From the NCBI RefSeq assembly GCF_905175375.1, contig NZ_CAJIMS010000001.1, forward strand, positions 682,001 to 746,000: a DNA stretch of 64,000 nt, read 5' to 3'. Below, in pieces: positions 9,796-17,601 of the stretch. The translations under genes were made by a program, and so were the position numbers. Under the pieces are notes generated by a model. It had not been told where the DNA came from. It saw nothing but the letters and a program-made list of their open reading frames with translations, and did no database searches. How positions within the stretch are numbered: position 1 is the stretch's first letter; each line of letters starts with the position of its first letter. This DNA comes from Chryseobacterium aquaeductus. GTDB lineage: Bacteria > Bacteroidota > Bacteroidia > Flavobacteriales > Weeksellaceae.

Positions 9796-10038
9796 ATGAA
9801 AAAAGCACTTATCGCATCGTTCATTTTATGTTCTTTCTTTGCGTTATCTCAGAAAAATTCAAATATTTTTACAGATGATAATACAACATATTCTGAATCT
9901 CAAGTAGAACAAGAAACTATGGTAGAGCCTGGAAATCCAGGAAATCCTGCACCTATTGATAACTACATACCCGCATTAATGGTGATTTCAATTTTAATCA
10001 TAATTTACAGCAGTAAAAAAGAAATTAAAAAAAATTAA
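9796..10038 (+). CDS. Small secreted protein with PID-CTERM-like tail
   Basis: 80 residues in three parts: an N-terminal signal peptide (MKKALIASFILCSFFALSQ), a short acidic linker with EPGNPGNPAP, and a C-terminal tripartite tail of PIDNY, a hydrophobic helix (PALMVISILIIIY) and a basic end (SSKKEIKKN). That arrangement matches the putative PID-CTERM sorting signal I recall from flavobacterial annotations, analogous to PEP-CTERM; no sorting enzyme is visible here. It starts 5 bases after the adhesin and ends before a strong terminator, so the two genes almost certainly form one transcript. Function unknown; it may anchor or process the adhesin (inference). Confidence 0.75.
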   Translation: MKKALIASFILCSFFALSQKNSNIFTDDNTTYSESQVEQETMVEPGNPGNPAPIDNYIPALMVISILIIIYSSKKEIKKN

Positions 10039-10066
10039 TTGAAGTAGTAGAATAGTTTTTTAACAA

Positions 10067-10102
10067 ATAGCCGTTTCGTACAACCGAAGCGGCTATTTTT
10101 TT
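10067..10102 (+). terminator. Rho-independent terminator of the adhesin operon
   Basis: A 12-bp stem with one G-T pair (10067-10078 with 10085-10096), 6-base loop and a run of seven T. It closes the adhesin/PID-CTERM transcript. Confidence 0.9.
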
Positions 10103-10200
10103 AAGAAAATTAGTACAAGATTATTTTTTGGTCGCAACCTTTTATTTGCTAGTAACCAGTATAAATATTTATTTTTGAGTAGTTTTATAAAAAAATAAGA

Positions 10201-10731
10201 ATGAAAATAGTAGCATTTGCGGGAAGCACCTCTTCCACATCCATCAACAGAGAATTGGTAAAGTCTGTACTGAAAAGTTTTCCTGAAGATGATATAAATT
10301 TAATCGACCTCAATGATTTTACGATGCCGGTTTTTTCGGTAGATATTGAGAAGAAAGGTTTTCCCGATGAAGCACACCGTTTTTTAAAGCAAATTGAAGA
10401 ATGTGACGTAATTATCTGTTCTCTAGCAGAGCACAATCGCTCTTATTCAGCAGCTTTTAAAAACATATTCGATTGGGCTTCCAGGATCAATGTAAAGGTT
10501 TTTCAAAACAAACCGATGTTTTTGATGAGCACTTCTCCCGGTGGTTACGGCGGCGGAAATGTGATGAATACTGCAAAAACATTCTTTCCACAATTTGCAG
10601 CAGATGTAAAAGAAACTTTTTCCTTACCTAAATTTTACGAAAACTTCGATTTGGAAACCGGCGTCATTAATCCTGAAATATTGAAAGATTTAAAGGAAAA
10701 AATTGAGAGTTTTAAAAATCAAATTGCCTAA
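10201..10731 (+). CDS. NAD(P)H-dependent FMN reductase-like flavodoxin-fold protein
   Basis: 176-residue cytoplasmic flavoprotein of the NADPH-dependent FMN reductase family (flavodoxin fold). The N-terminal phosphate-binding loop AGSTSSTSINRELV binds FMN; further family features are CSLAEHNRSYSAAFKNIFDW and the second FMN loop TSPGGYGGGNV. It would reduce quinones, azo compounds or free flavin with NAD(P)H; the substrate cannot be told. The start ATG follows an A-rich leader. OsmC follows 62 bases downstream with no terminator between, so a redox operon with 10794 and 11194 is likely. Confidence 0.9.
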   Translation: MKIVAFAGSTSSTSINRELVKSVLKSFPEDDINLIDLNDFTMPVFSVDIEKKGFPDEAHRFLKQIEECDVIICSLAEHNRSYSAAFKNIFDWASRINVKVFQNKPMFLMSTSPGGYGGGNVMNTAKTFFPQFAADVKETFSLPKFYENFDLETGVINPEILKDLKEKIESFKNQIA

Positions 10732-10793
10732 ACATATTTTTTTTAAAACATAATCACAATAGTTTTAAAAAAAGCCTAACACCTAACAAAAAC

Positions 10794-11192
10794 ATGGCTG
10801 TAACTGTAAAAGCTAGTCTTGGCAGAACAAAATATTATACAGAAGTGATCGCTGGTGAAAATCAATTGATTACCGACGAACCTATTGATAAAGGCGGACA
10901 GAATAAGGGTTTTAATCCGTTTGAAATCCTGGCAACTTCTTTGGCTAGCTGTACCGCAGCAACTTTACGAATGTATATCGACAGAAAAGAATGGAATGTG
11001 GAAAAAATTGATGTAGAGGTAGAACTGGAAAATTTTCCGCTTACAAAATTGGCAGTTTTTAAAAGAAATATTAGTTTTGAAGCTAATGATCTGAGTGAGG
11101 ACCAGCTGAAAAGGCTTCACGCAATTGCAGACGCTTGTCCGATTCATAAAATATTAATCAACGAAATAGAAATTCAAACCAAATTTTCATAA
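10794..11192 (+). CDS. OsmC family peroxiredoxin-like protein
   Basis: 132-residue OsmC/Ohr-superfamily protein, thiol-dependent peroxide reductase type. The two family cysteines are present: Cys53 in LATSLASCTAATLRMY and Cys115 in ADACPIHKIL. It lacks the Ohr-specific N-terminal pattern and is closer to the YhfA/OsmC-like branch. The next gene begins one base after its stop codon (11194), so translation is probably coupled. Expected to act on organic hydroperoxides in the cytoplasm; the true substrate is not shown. Confidence 0.92.
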   Translation: MAVTVKASLGRTKYYTEVIAGENQLITDEPIDKGGQNKGFNPFEILATSLASCTAATLRMYIDRKEWNVEKIDVEVELENFPLTKLAVFKRNISFEANDLSEDQLKRLHAIADACPIHKILINEIEIQTKFS

Positions 11193-11193
11193 T

Positions 11194-11475
11194 ATGATAG
11201 AAGTACAACAAAAAAACGACCACAAACACGGAAGCTTCGAAGCTTCAATTGAAGGAAAAAAAGCAGGTTTAATGACTTACACTTGGGCTGGTGAAGAGAG
11301 ATTCATTATCGATCATACGGAGGTTGACGAAGCCTACAACGGAAAAGGAGTAGGAAAAGAAATGCTTATAAAAGCCGTGGAATTCGCCAGAGAAAAAGGT
11401 AAAAAAATCATTCCGCTTTGCCCTTTCGCAAAAGCTACTTTTCAGAAAAATGAAGATTTGCAGGATGTGCTGTAA
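11194..11475 (+). CDS. GNAT N-acetyltransferase, NATD1-like, second copy
   Basis: 93-residue single-domain acetyltransferase of the same small type as 2351. It carries EVDEAYNGKGVGKEMLIKAV, here with a full acetyl-CoA-binding GKGVGK loop, and the C-terminal KIIPLCPFAKATFQKN. The loop is closer to the GNAT consensus than in the 2351 copy. Its ATG lies 1 base after the OsmC stop, so it is in that operon. Substrate unknown; this gene type often neighbours OsmC genes in Flavobacteria (recalled, not checked). Confidence 0.88.
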   Translation: MIEVQQKNDHKHGSFEASIEGKKAGLMTYTWAGEERFIIDHTEVDEAYNGKGVGKEMLIKAVEFAREKGKKIIPLCPFAKATFQKNEDLQDVL

Positions 11476-11809
11476 ATTGGAAAATTTATTTCTCATAGCT
11501 CACTCAGATTTTCGCAGATGATTGAAAATATCTTCACATAATCTGCAAAGAAATTAGCCACGGATTGCCGAATAAAATCGCTATAACTTGAGTGATGAAA
11601 AATTTGCTGATTCATGGCAGAAATAAAACCATTAATCTGCAAAGAAAGAATTTCGATGGATTTTGAAATTTTTTCTTTGCAGATTTTTTTATTTTCAGTA
11701 AAATTCATATCTCTTTAAGGTATTCCGTGTCAAAAAGTTTCACCGATAGGCATCAACTTCTTTCCACTTCCTAAAAAAAACTATATTTGCTGAAATTTAA
11801 ATTAAAAAC
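11476..11809. other. Intergenic region with repeated AATCTGCAAAGAAA motif
   Basis: 334 bases without a convincing gene. The 14-mer AATCTGCAAAGAAA occurs at 11540-11553 and again at 11634-11647, the second time as the left arm of a long hairpin. A -7-like TATATTTG at 11782-11789, with TTTC at 11761-11764 and 17 bases between, probably drives the symporter gene. Confidence 0.6.
11634..11690 (+). repeat. Long inverted repeat with T-tract (terminator-like)
   Basis: Arms of 21 bases (11634-11654 and 11665-11685) pair with one mismatch around a 10-base loop; the outer 14 bases of each arm are perfect. Seven T follow the final pair's G-A-T-T, so it can act as the terminator of the FMN reductase/OsmC/GNAT operon. 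The arm sequence also occurs as a direct repeat about 95 bases upstream, which points to a dispersed repeat family. Confidence 0.75.
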
Positions 11810-13384
11810 ATGAATCCGGGAACCATCCTTTTGCTGTTTGTATTCGTTTATTTCGTAGGGCTTTTGGTCATCTCATATTTTACCAGCCGAAATTCTGATA
11901 ATCAATCATTTTTTATCGGTAATAAAAAAAGTAAGTGGTGGCTCGTAGCTTTTGGGATGATAGGAACCAGCCTCAGTGGTGTTACTTTTATTTCCGTACC
12001 GGGAACTGTGGGGAAAATGACCGGAAGCGAATATATTTTCGGAGGTTTTGAATATTACATGATGGTGATAGGTTTCTTCATCGGATATTTTATCGTCGCA
12101 GCAATATTACTTCCACTTTACTATAAGATGAATCTCACTTCTATATATACCTATTTAGGAAAAAGATTCAATGTAGAAGCACATAAAATCGGTTCGATAT
12201 TTTTCATTGTTTCACGGGCGATTGGAGCAACAGCAAGATTATATTTGGTTGTCAATGTTTTACAGATTTTTTTACTGGAAGGTCTAGGCGTTCCATTTTG
12301 GGTAACCGCAATGGTACTTTTACTGATGGTACTTCTATACACCTTCGAGGGTGGCGTGAAAACCATCGTCATCACAGATACTTTGCAGACTTCGTTTATG
12401 ATCATCAGTTTGATCGCCTGTATCGTCTATATTTTATCTAATTTAAATCTCTCTTTCGGCGAAGCATACACTATTTTAGGAGAGAAAAACTATACCCATT
12501 TTATCAATTTTGATCCCAATTCCAAAACATTTTTCCTGAAAACAATTTTGGGAGGAATTTTCATTACCATCGCAATGACAGGTCTTGATCAGGAAATGAT
12601 GCAGAAAAACATTTCTGTTGACAATCTTCAGAACTCGAAAAAAAATATGTTGACTTTTGCAGGAACTTTACTTTTTGTAAATCTTGCCTTCTTATTTTTA
12701 GGTGGTTTGCTTTATCTTTTTGCCTTGCAAAATGGTGCGGGATATTCTGAAGTAACAAGCATTGTAGACGGAAAAGAAGTTGTTTCTAATGTTTTCGGAT
12801 TCAAAGATACAGCAGGAAACGTAAAAAACATAATGGGGGACGACTTATTCCCGGCTTTATCACTTAATGGGTATTTTCCGATGGCAATTTCTGTTATTTT
12901 TATCATCGGTTTGATCTCCGCATTATTTCCTTCTGCGGATGGTGCACTGACAGCAGTTACAAGTTCTTATTGTGTAGATTTATTAAATTTAAATGAAGAT
13001 AAAACCCGAACTGAAAAACAGAAGAAACATCTTCGTATGAAAATACACTTGACGTTTACAGTGGTTTTCTTTATTCTGATCATGGTCTTCAAAGCAATGA
13101 ATGACAAATCTATTGTTTACCTGATCATGGAAATCGCAGGTTACACCTACGGACCGCTTTTAGGACTTTTTGCTTTCGGAATCTTTACTAAATTTAAAAT
13201 TTCAAGAAAATATTCTATTCTTGCGGTGACACTTTTAGCACCGGTTCTTACTTATTTAATAAATTTATCTGTAACTACCTACACCGATTACAGAATTGGT
13301 GTTGAGTTGATTATTTTGAATGGATTGTTGACATTTATTGGTTTGTGGTTGGTCAAGAATAAGAATTATTTGAAGTTGGTATAA
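11810..13384 (+). CDS. Sodium:solute symporter (SSS family)
   Basis: 524-residue inner-membrane Na+-coupled symporter of the SSS family with about 13-14 membrane helices. Family features seen: an N-terminal helix followed by DNQSFFIGNKKSKWWLVAFGMIGTSLSGVTF, an ARLYLVVNVLQ region, and FPSADGALTAVTSSYCVDL, which matches the conserved region forming the sodium site in helix 8. The substrate could be a sugar, amino acid or carboxylate and cannot be predicted. TATATTTG lies 21 bases before the ATG. Stands alone between a hairpin repeat and a REP-like element. Confidence 0.9.
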   Translation: MNPGTILLLFVFVYFVGLLVISYFTSRNSDNQSFFIGNKKSKWWLVAFGMIGTSLSGVTFISVPGTVGKMTGSEYIFGGFEYYMMVIGFFIGYFIVAAILLPLYYKMNLTSIYTYLGKRFNVEAHKIGSIFFIVSRAIGATARLYLVVNVLQIFLLEGLGVPFWVTAMVLLLMVLLYTFEGGVKTIVITDTLQTSFMIISLIACIVYILSNLNLSFGEAYTILGEKNYTHFINFDPNSKTFFLKTILGGIFITIAMTGLDQEMMQKNISVDNLQNSKKNMLTFAGTLLFVNLAFLFLGGLLYLFALQNGAGYSEVTSIVDGKEVVSNVFGFKDTAGNVKNIMGDDLFPALSLNGYFPMAISVIFIIGLISALFPSADGALTAVTSSYCVDLLNLNEDKTRTEKQKKHLRMKIHLTFTVVFFILIMVFKAMNDKSIVYLIMEIAGYTYGPLLGLFAFGIFTKFKISRKYSILAVTLLAPVLTYLINLSVTTYTDYRIGVELIILNGLLTFIGLWLVKNKNYLKLV

Positions 13385-13416
13385 ATTTGATTTATTTTGA
13401 TAATATCTGTTTAAGT

Positions 13417-13478
13417 TTTGGCTAAAGCCAAATACTATCTTCAAACCGAAATCGGGCTAAAGCCCGATCCTATTGATA
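13417..13478. repeat. REP-like element, copy 1 (two GGC-TAAA-GCC hairpins)
   Basis: Two short palindromes share a TAAA loop: TTTGGC-TAAA-GCCAAA (13417-13432) and ATCGGGC-TAAA-GCCCGAT (13451-13468), followed by CCTATTGATA. A second, degenerate copy in the same order and orientation lies at 17056-17120. It fits an intergenic REP-type family. Confidence 0.75.
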
Positions 13479-13530
13479 GAATTTTATTTCTATTTCTTTG
13501 AGATCTAAAATCTGATAAACTAAAAAATAA

Positions 13531-13551
13531 AATCCGGAATTTCTCCGGATT
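13531..13551 (+). terminator. Probable terminator after the symporter region
   Basis: Perfect 8-bp stem AATCCGGA / TCCGGATT around ATTTC, with A-rich upstream and T-rich downstream flanks. It lies 147 bases after the symporter stop and 58 bases before the transketolase start. Confidence 0.6.
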
Positions 13552-13609
13552 TTGCATTTCCGTAAGCCAGTAAAAAATTGTAGATTTGCGTGCAAATAAA
13601 TCCTATATA

Positions 13610-14461
13610 ATGAGTAAAAGTATTGAAGAGCTGAAATCTCTTACTACGCAAATCAGAAGAGACATTTTAAGAATGGTTCACGCTGTGAATTCAGGACATC
13701 CTGGTGGAAGTTTAGGCTGTACAGAGTATTTCACCGCACTTTATGGTAAAGTGATGAACTACAATTTGCCATTCACCATGGAAGGTAAAAATGAAGATCA
13801 CTTCTATCTTTCAAACGGACATATTTCGCCGGTTTTCTATTCTACACTGGCAAGATTCGAGTTTTTTCCGGTAGCAGAATTAAGCACTTTCAGAAAATTA
13901 GATTCAAGATTACAAGGTCATCCAACAACCCACGAAGGTTTGCCGGGAATAAGAATTGCTTCCGGATCTTTAGGTCAGGGACTTTCTGTAGCTCTTGGTG
14001 TTGCTCAGGGTAAAAAATTAGACGGTGACGATTCTTTAGTATATACTCTTCACGGAGATGGAGAATTGCAGGAAGGTCAGGTTTGGGAAGCTTTGATGTA
14101 TGCTGCAGCGAAAAAAGTAGACAATATTATCTCAACAATTGATTATAACGGTCGCCAGATTGACGGAGATACTGATGATGTATTAAGTTTAGGAAATTTA
14201 CACGCAAAACTTGAAGCTTTCGGGTGGATTGTTTTGGAAGAGAAAAATGGTAACGATCTTGAAGCGGTAATCGCTATTCTTGAAAGAGCAAAAACCGAAA
14301 CCGGAAACGGAAAACCTGTAGTAATCATCCTTCATACAGAAATGGGAAATGGTGTTGATTACATGATGGGAAGCCACGCATGGCATGGTAAAGCTCCGAA
14401 TGATGAACAATTGGATACGGCTTTCAAACAATTATACTTAGAGGCTCCGGCAGATTATTAA
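13610..14461 (+). CDS. Transketolase, N-terminal (TPP-binding) subunit
   Basis: First half of a split transketolase (pentose phosphate pathway, two-carbon transfer with thiamine diphosphate). 283 residues with VNSGHPGGSLG, the substrate and TPP motif GDGELQEGQVWE (the GDG...N-type TPP/Mg site, with the later DYNGRQIDG), and HTEMGNGVDYM. The start at 13610 is preferred over an upstream in-frame TTG at 13586, because TAGATTTG at 13581-13588 is a good -7 element and would overlap the longer version. The partner subunit follows at 14550. Confidence 0.95.
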   Translation: MSKSIEELKSLTTQIRRDILRMVHAVNSGHPGGSLGCTEYFTALYGKVMNYNLPFTMEGKNEDHFYLSNGHISPVFYSTLARFEFFPVAELSTFRKLDSRLQGHPTTHEGLPGIRIASGSLGQGLSVALGVAQGKKLDGDDSLVYTLHGDGELQEGQVWEALMYAAAKKVDNIISTIDYNGRQIDGDTDDVLSLGNLHAKLEAFGWIVLEEKNGNDLEAVIAILERAKTETGNGKPVVIILHTEMGNGVDYMMGSHAWHGKAPNDEQLDTAFKQLYLEAPADY

Positions 14462-14482
14462 TATAAGTGATAAATTATAGTC

Positions 14483-14526
14483 GATAAATGATAAGATTAC
14501 ATATCATTCATTAAACATCATTTATC
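14483..14526. repeat. Inverted repeat between the two transketolase subunits
   Basis: GATAAATGAT (14483-14492) and ATCATTTATC (14517-14526) are perfect 10-base arms around 24 bases, filling much of the 88-base gap between the subunits. There is no T-tract, so it looks like an mRNA hairpin and not a terminator. Confidence 0.6.
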
Positions 14527-14549
14527 AATAATCAAAATTTAAAATTCTC

Positions 14550-15494
14550 ATGAAATATACATATACAGAAAAAAAAGATACACGCTCAGGATTCGGGGCT
14601 GGTTTAGCTGAATTAGCTGATACAAACCCCAACGTTGTGGCACTTTGTGCAGACCTTATCGGTTCTTTGAAAATGGAAAAATTCATCGAAAAAGCTCCTG
14701 AAAGATTCTACCAAGTTGGTATTGCAGAAGCAAATATGATGGGATTGGCCGCAGGTTTGAGCATTACCGGAAAAATTCCTTTTACCGGAACTTTTGCTAA
14801 CTTCTCTACCTCAAGAGTATACGACCAGATTCGTCAGTCTATCGCATATTCTGGGAAAAATGTAAAAATATGTGCTTCTCACGCAGGTCTTACTTTGGGT
14901 GAAGACGGTGCAACACACCAGGTTTTGGAAGACATCGGAATGATGAAAATGCTACCAGAAATGACGGTAATCAACCCTTGTGATTATAACCAGACGAAAG
15001 CTGCTACGATTGCAATTGCAGATTTTGAAGGTCCTGTTTACTTAAGATTCGGAAGACCGACCGTTCCTGTATTTATGCCGGAAAATATGCCTTTTGAGAT
15101 TGGGAAAGGTATTCTTTTGCAGGAAGGAACTGATGTAACGATTGTTGCAACGGGGCATTTGGTTTGGGAATCTTTAGTGGCTGCAGATGAGCTTGAAAAA
15201 GAAGGTATTTCTTGCGAAGTGATCAATATCCATACCATCAAACCTTTGGATGAAGAGATCATTTTAAAATCAGTTGAAAAAACAGGAAAAATTGTAACTG
15301 CTGAAGAACACAATTATCTTGGTGGTTTAGGAGAATCTGTTGCGGGAATGTTGGCAAGGAAAAGACCTACAAGACAGGAATTTGTGGCAGTAAATGATAC
15401 TTTCGGAGAATCTGCCACACCAGCTGAATTAATGAAAAAATATAAAATTGACGCAGCGGCTGTGAAAGAAGCTGTGAAGAGAATTTTAGCATAA
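14550..15494 (+). CDS. Transketolase, C-terminal (pyrimidine-binding) subunit
   Basis: Second half of the split transketolase, 314 residues. It carries the Pyr domain (about 1-165) with the conserved catalytic glutamate region [18 protein letters not shown] and the C-terminal transketolase domain (about 180-310) with [20 protein letters not shown] and [12 protein letters not shown]. The split arrangement is usual for many bacteria and archaea. It ends 23 bases before a strong terminator and must function as a heterotetramer with 13610. Confidence 0.95.
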   Translation: MKYTYTEKKDTRSGFGAGLAELADTNPNVVALCADLIGSLKMEKFIEKAPERFYQVGIAEANMMGLAAGLSITGKIPFTGTFANFSTSRVYDQIRQSIAYSGKNVKICASHAGLTLGEDGATHQVLEDIGMMKMLPEMTVINPCDYNQTKAATIAIADFEGPVYLRFGRPTVPVFMPENMPFEIGKGILLQEGTDVTIVATGHLVWESLVAADELEKEGISCEVINIHTIKPLDEEIILKSVEKTGKIVTAEEHNYLGGLGESVAGMLARKRPTRQEFVAVNDTFGESATPAELMKKYKIDAAAVKEAVKRILA

Positions 15495-15517
15495 TAAAAA
15501 TTTCATTAGAAATTGAG

Positions 15518-15546
15518 AAAGCATCCATATTTTGGATGCTTTTTTT
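15518..15546 (+). terminator. Rho-independent terminator of the transketolase operon
   Basis: 10-bp stem AAAGCATCCA / TGGATGCTTT, 5-base loop, then a run of T. Lies 23 bases after the stop codon and 27 bases before the IS element. Confidence 0.92.
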
Positions 15547-15568
15547 ATTCAATTATTGGTTAAATGAT

Positions 15569-15572
15569 AAGT
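15569..15572. repeat. Target-site duplication AAGT, left copy
   Basis: AAGT directly abuts the left inverted repeat of the IS5-family element; the identical AAGT at 17043-17046 abuts the right one. A 4-bp duplication is normal for this IS family. Confidence 0.75.
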
Positions 15573-17042
15573 AGTCATTCCTTAAAATTCCCATAACATT
15601 TTGATTTTCAATTTTATGAGTTCTGAATTCGTAAAAAAAATGTTGTGAAAAATTGCAGAAAATCGTATTTTTAGGGTATAAAAAGTGGCAAAATGTTAGG
15701 CAAAATAAAAGATGATTTACAGCAAAATTTATTCAAAACTAGGCTTACTGAACTCATTAATATGGAGCATCCGTTGGTAAAATTGGCACATGAGATTTCC
15801 TGGGATAAAATAGAGTCAGAGTTTGAAAATTTATTTTCGGAAGGCGGAAGACCTTCTATTGCGATTCGCAAAATAGCAGGAATGCTTTTGCTCAAGGAGA
15901 TGTTTAAAGAAAGCGATGAGACGGTTGTAGAAAGATGGATTGAGAATGCGTATTGGCAGTATTTCACAGGAGAAACCTTTTTTCAGACCCAGCAGCCTTT
16001 CGATCCGAGCAATTTTGTACACTTTAGAAAAAGAATTGGCGAGAACGGATTGGAATTTCTTTTGGGACAAAGCGTTTCCCTTCATCCCAAAGCCAAAACA
16101 GAAGATGAAGTTCAGGTAGACACCACCGTTCAGGAGAAGAATATTACTTTTCCCACGGATGCGAAACTGGCAAAAAAAGTAATTGATAATTGCGGAAGAA
16201 TAGCCGAAAAAGAAGGTGTTATACAAAGGCAAAGCTACAGAAGAGTAAGCAAACAACTGCTGAGGAATGCTTATTTTGGACACCATCCCAAAAGGCAGAA
16301 AAATGCTAGAATGGCAAGAAAAAAACTCAGGACTATCGGCAAAAGATTGCTTCGGGAATTGGAAAGAAAACTTCCTAAAGATGTTTTGAGAAACCACGAA
16401 GACGTTTTTAAAATTTACCTCAAAGCACTTACTCAAGAACGTAACACGAAAGATAAAATTTACAGTCTTCACGAGCCTCAAATCGCCTGTATTGCGAAAG
16501 GAAAATCGGGAAAGAATTACGAGTTTGGGACAAAAGTAGCGGTAGTAAGAGGTCGGAAAACAGGCATCATCACCTCGGTAAAGAGATTTCTTGGCAATCC
16601 TCACGATAGTAAAACATTAGAAGAATCCTTGGCACAAAGTGAACGGGTGAGAAAATCCGTTGGCGGAACAAGACCTACGAAAGCCACTACAGACCGAGGA
16701 TTTAGAGGAATCAAAGAAGTAGAAGGAACAGCAATTTTGCTTCCCACAAAAAAAGGAAAAACAAAATATGGGCAACAAGTAGCCAGATTAAGATTCCGAG
16801 CAAGAGCAGCAATAGAACCTTGTATCTCACATTTAAAAAGAAACCACTCCTTAGGATTAAACTTTCTGAAAGGAGTGGCTGGAGATATTCATAATGCATT
16901 ATTAGCCGGTATTGGATACAATTTGAAAATGAGATTGAACCAACTTAAAAAACAAATTCTTCTTTGGCTCGAACTTGTTTTCAAAATATTTTTAGCCAAA
17001 TATAATTTTCAAAATGAAAAATTAGCTTTTTAAGGAATGACT
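15573..17042 (+). mobile_element. Complete IS5-family insertion sequence, 1470 bp
   Basis: Bounded by perfect 15-bp terminal inverted repeats, AGTCATTCCTTAAAA at 15573-15587 and its reverse complement at 17028-17042, with 4-bp AAGT duplications outside. It carries one intact DDE transposase gene. The intact ends, matching duplication and unbroken gene suggest recent activity. It sits in the gap after the transketolase terminator and stops just before a REP-like element, so no gene is interrupted. Confidence 0.93.
15693..17033 (+). CDS. IS5-family DDE transposase
   Basis: 446-residue transposase. The N-terminal DUF772-like DNA-binding region spans about residues 20-130 (IAGMLLLKEMFKESDETVVERW, FDPSNFVHFRKRI). 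The DDE catalytic set is visible as Asp143 (EVQVDTTVQEK), Asp334 (TKATTDRGFRG) and Glu375 (RAAIEPCISHLKRNHSLG), the last in the family's E-x6-K/R context. Full length with no frameshift, so probably active. Its TAA stop (17031-17033) lies within the right inverted repeat. Confidence 0.95.
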   Translation: MLGKIKDDLQQNLFKTRLTELINMEHPLVKLAHEISWDKIESEFENLFSEGGRPSIAIRKIAGMLLLKEMFKESDETVVERWIENAYWQYFTGETFFQTQQPFDPSNFVHFRKRIGENGLEFLLGQSVSLHPKAKTEDEVQVDTTVQEKNITFPTDAKLAKKVIDNCGRIAEKEGVIQRQSYRRVSKQLLRNAYFGHHPKRQKNARMARKKLRTIGKRLLRELERKLPKDVLRNHEDVFKIYLKALTQERNTKDKIYSLHEPQIACIAKGKSGKNYEFGTKVAVVRGRKTGIITSVKRFLGNPHDSKTLEESLAQSERVRKSVGGTRPTKATTDRGFRGIKEVEGTAILLPTKKGKTKYGQQVARLRFRARAAIEPCISHLKRNHSLGLNFLKGVAGDIHNALLAGIGYNLKMRLNQLKKQILLWLELVFKIFLAKYNFQNEKLAF

Positions 17043-17046
17043 AAGT
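17043..17046. repeat. Target-site duplication AAGT, right copy
   Basis: Matches 15569-15572 and directly follows the right inverted repeat. Confidence 0.75.
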
Positions 17047-17055
17047 AATCTAGAT

Positions 17056-17120
17056 TTTGGCTAAAGCCTTTTAGATATTAATTTAAAAAGAAAAAAGGTT
17101 AAAGCGCATTCCTATTGATT
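17056..17120. repeat. REP-like element, copy 2 (degenerate)
   Basis: TTTGGC-TAAA-GCC (17056-17068), then a degenerate GGTTAAAGCGC and CCTATTGATT. The order, spacing and closing motif match copy 1 at 13417-13478. It starts 10 bases after the IS5 target duplication. Confidence 0.65.
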
Positions 17121-17142
17121 TATTTAAGTAAAAACTCTTGTC

Positions 17143-17532
17143 TTATTTGAAAAATTTCCACTTCGGAATAATTGCCAACATTCCAAAACCGGTAAAGAGA
17201 AAAAGATTGGTAACATCTGAATATAAGAAGGTCGACAGATAATAATTATGCATAAAGAAATGTAAAATAAGCATCACAGGAAAAAGAATGATGCCAATTT
17301 TTCGATAAAAATACATCAGTACAATTCCTGCAATCATCAGAAAATCGATCGAAAAAATGAAATAGAAATATGCTAAAGGGATATTCAGTATCTCATGTTG
17401 CAGATATTCATCAAAATCGAGCCCAATACCCATAAAAGTAAACAAAAGCAAAGATGCTAATGCCAAAATAAAACCCCAACCCTTCTTTGGATCTTCATCA
17501 AAATAACTGTATTCTTTGTATTCCTTTTCCAT
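17143..17532 (-). CDS. Small integral membrane protein, unknown function
   Basis: 129 residues. A charged, Tyr/Glu-rich cytoplasmic N-terminus (MEKEYKEYSYFDEDPKKGWG) is followed by about four hydrophobic segments (near residues 20-38, 50-72, 75-92 and 100-120) and a basic tail (PKWKFFK). No motif points to a function. It is a single gene between the IS/REP region and the Lrp gene; the 69-base gap upstream contains a short repeated TTCATAAGTTC hairpin. Confidence 0.75.
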   Translation of the reverse strand: MEKEYKEYSYFDEDPKKGWGFILALASLLLFTFMGIGLDFDEYLQHEILNIPLAYFYFIFSIDFLMIAGIVLMYFYRKIGIILFPVMLILHFFMHNYYLSTFLYSDVTNLFLFTGFGMLAIIPKWKFFK

Positions 17533-17601
17533 AGTACAAAAATAAAGAACTTATGAATCAATTCATAAGTTCTTCGGTATTTAATATCGTCTAAAATTTG
17601 A

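Noticed and set aside
11493..11708. 71-codon minus-strand frame after the acetyltransferase
   Set aside because: It runs through the long hairpin repeat 11634-11690 and has a repetitive, non-coding-like composition.
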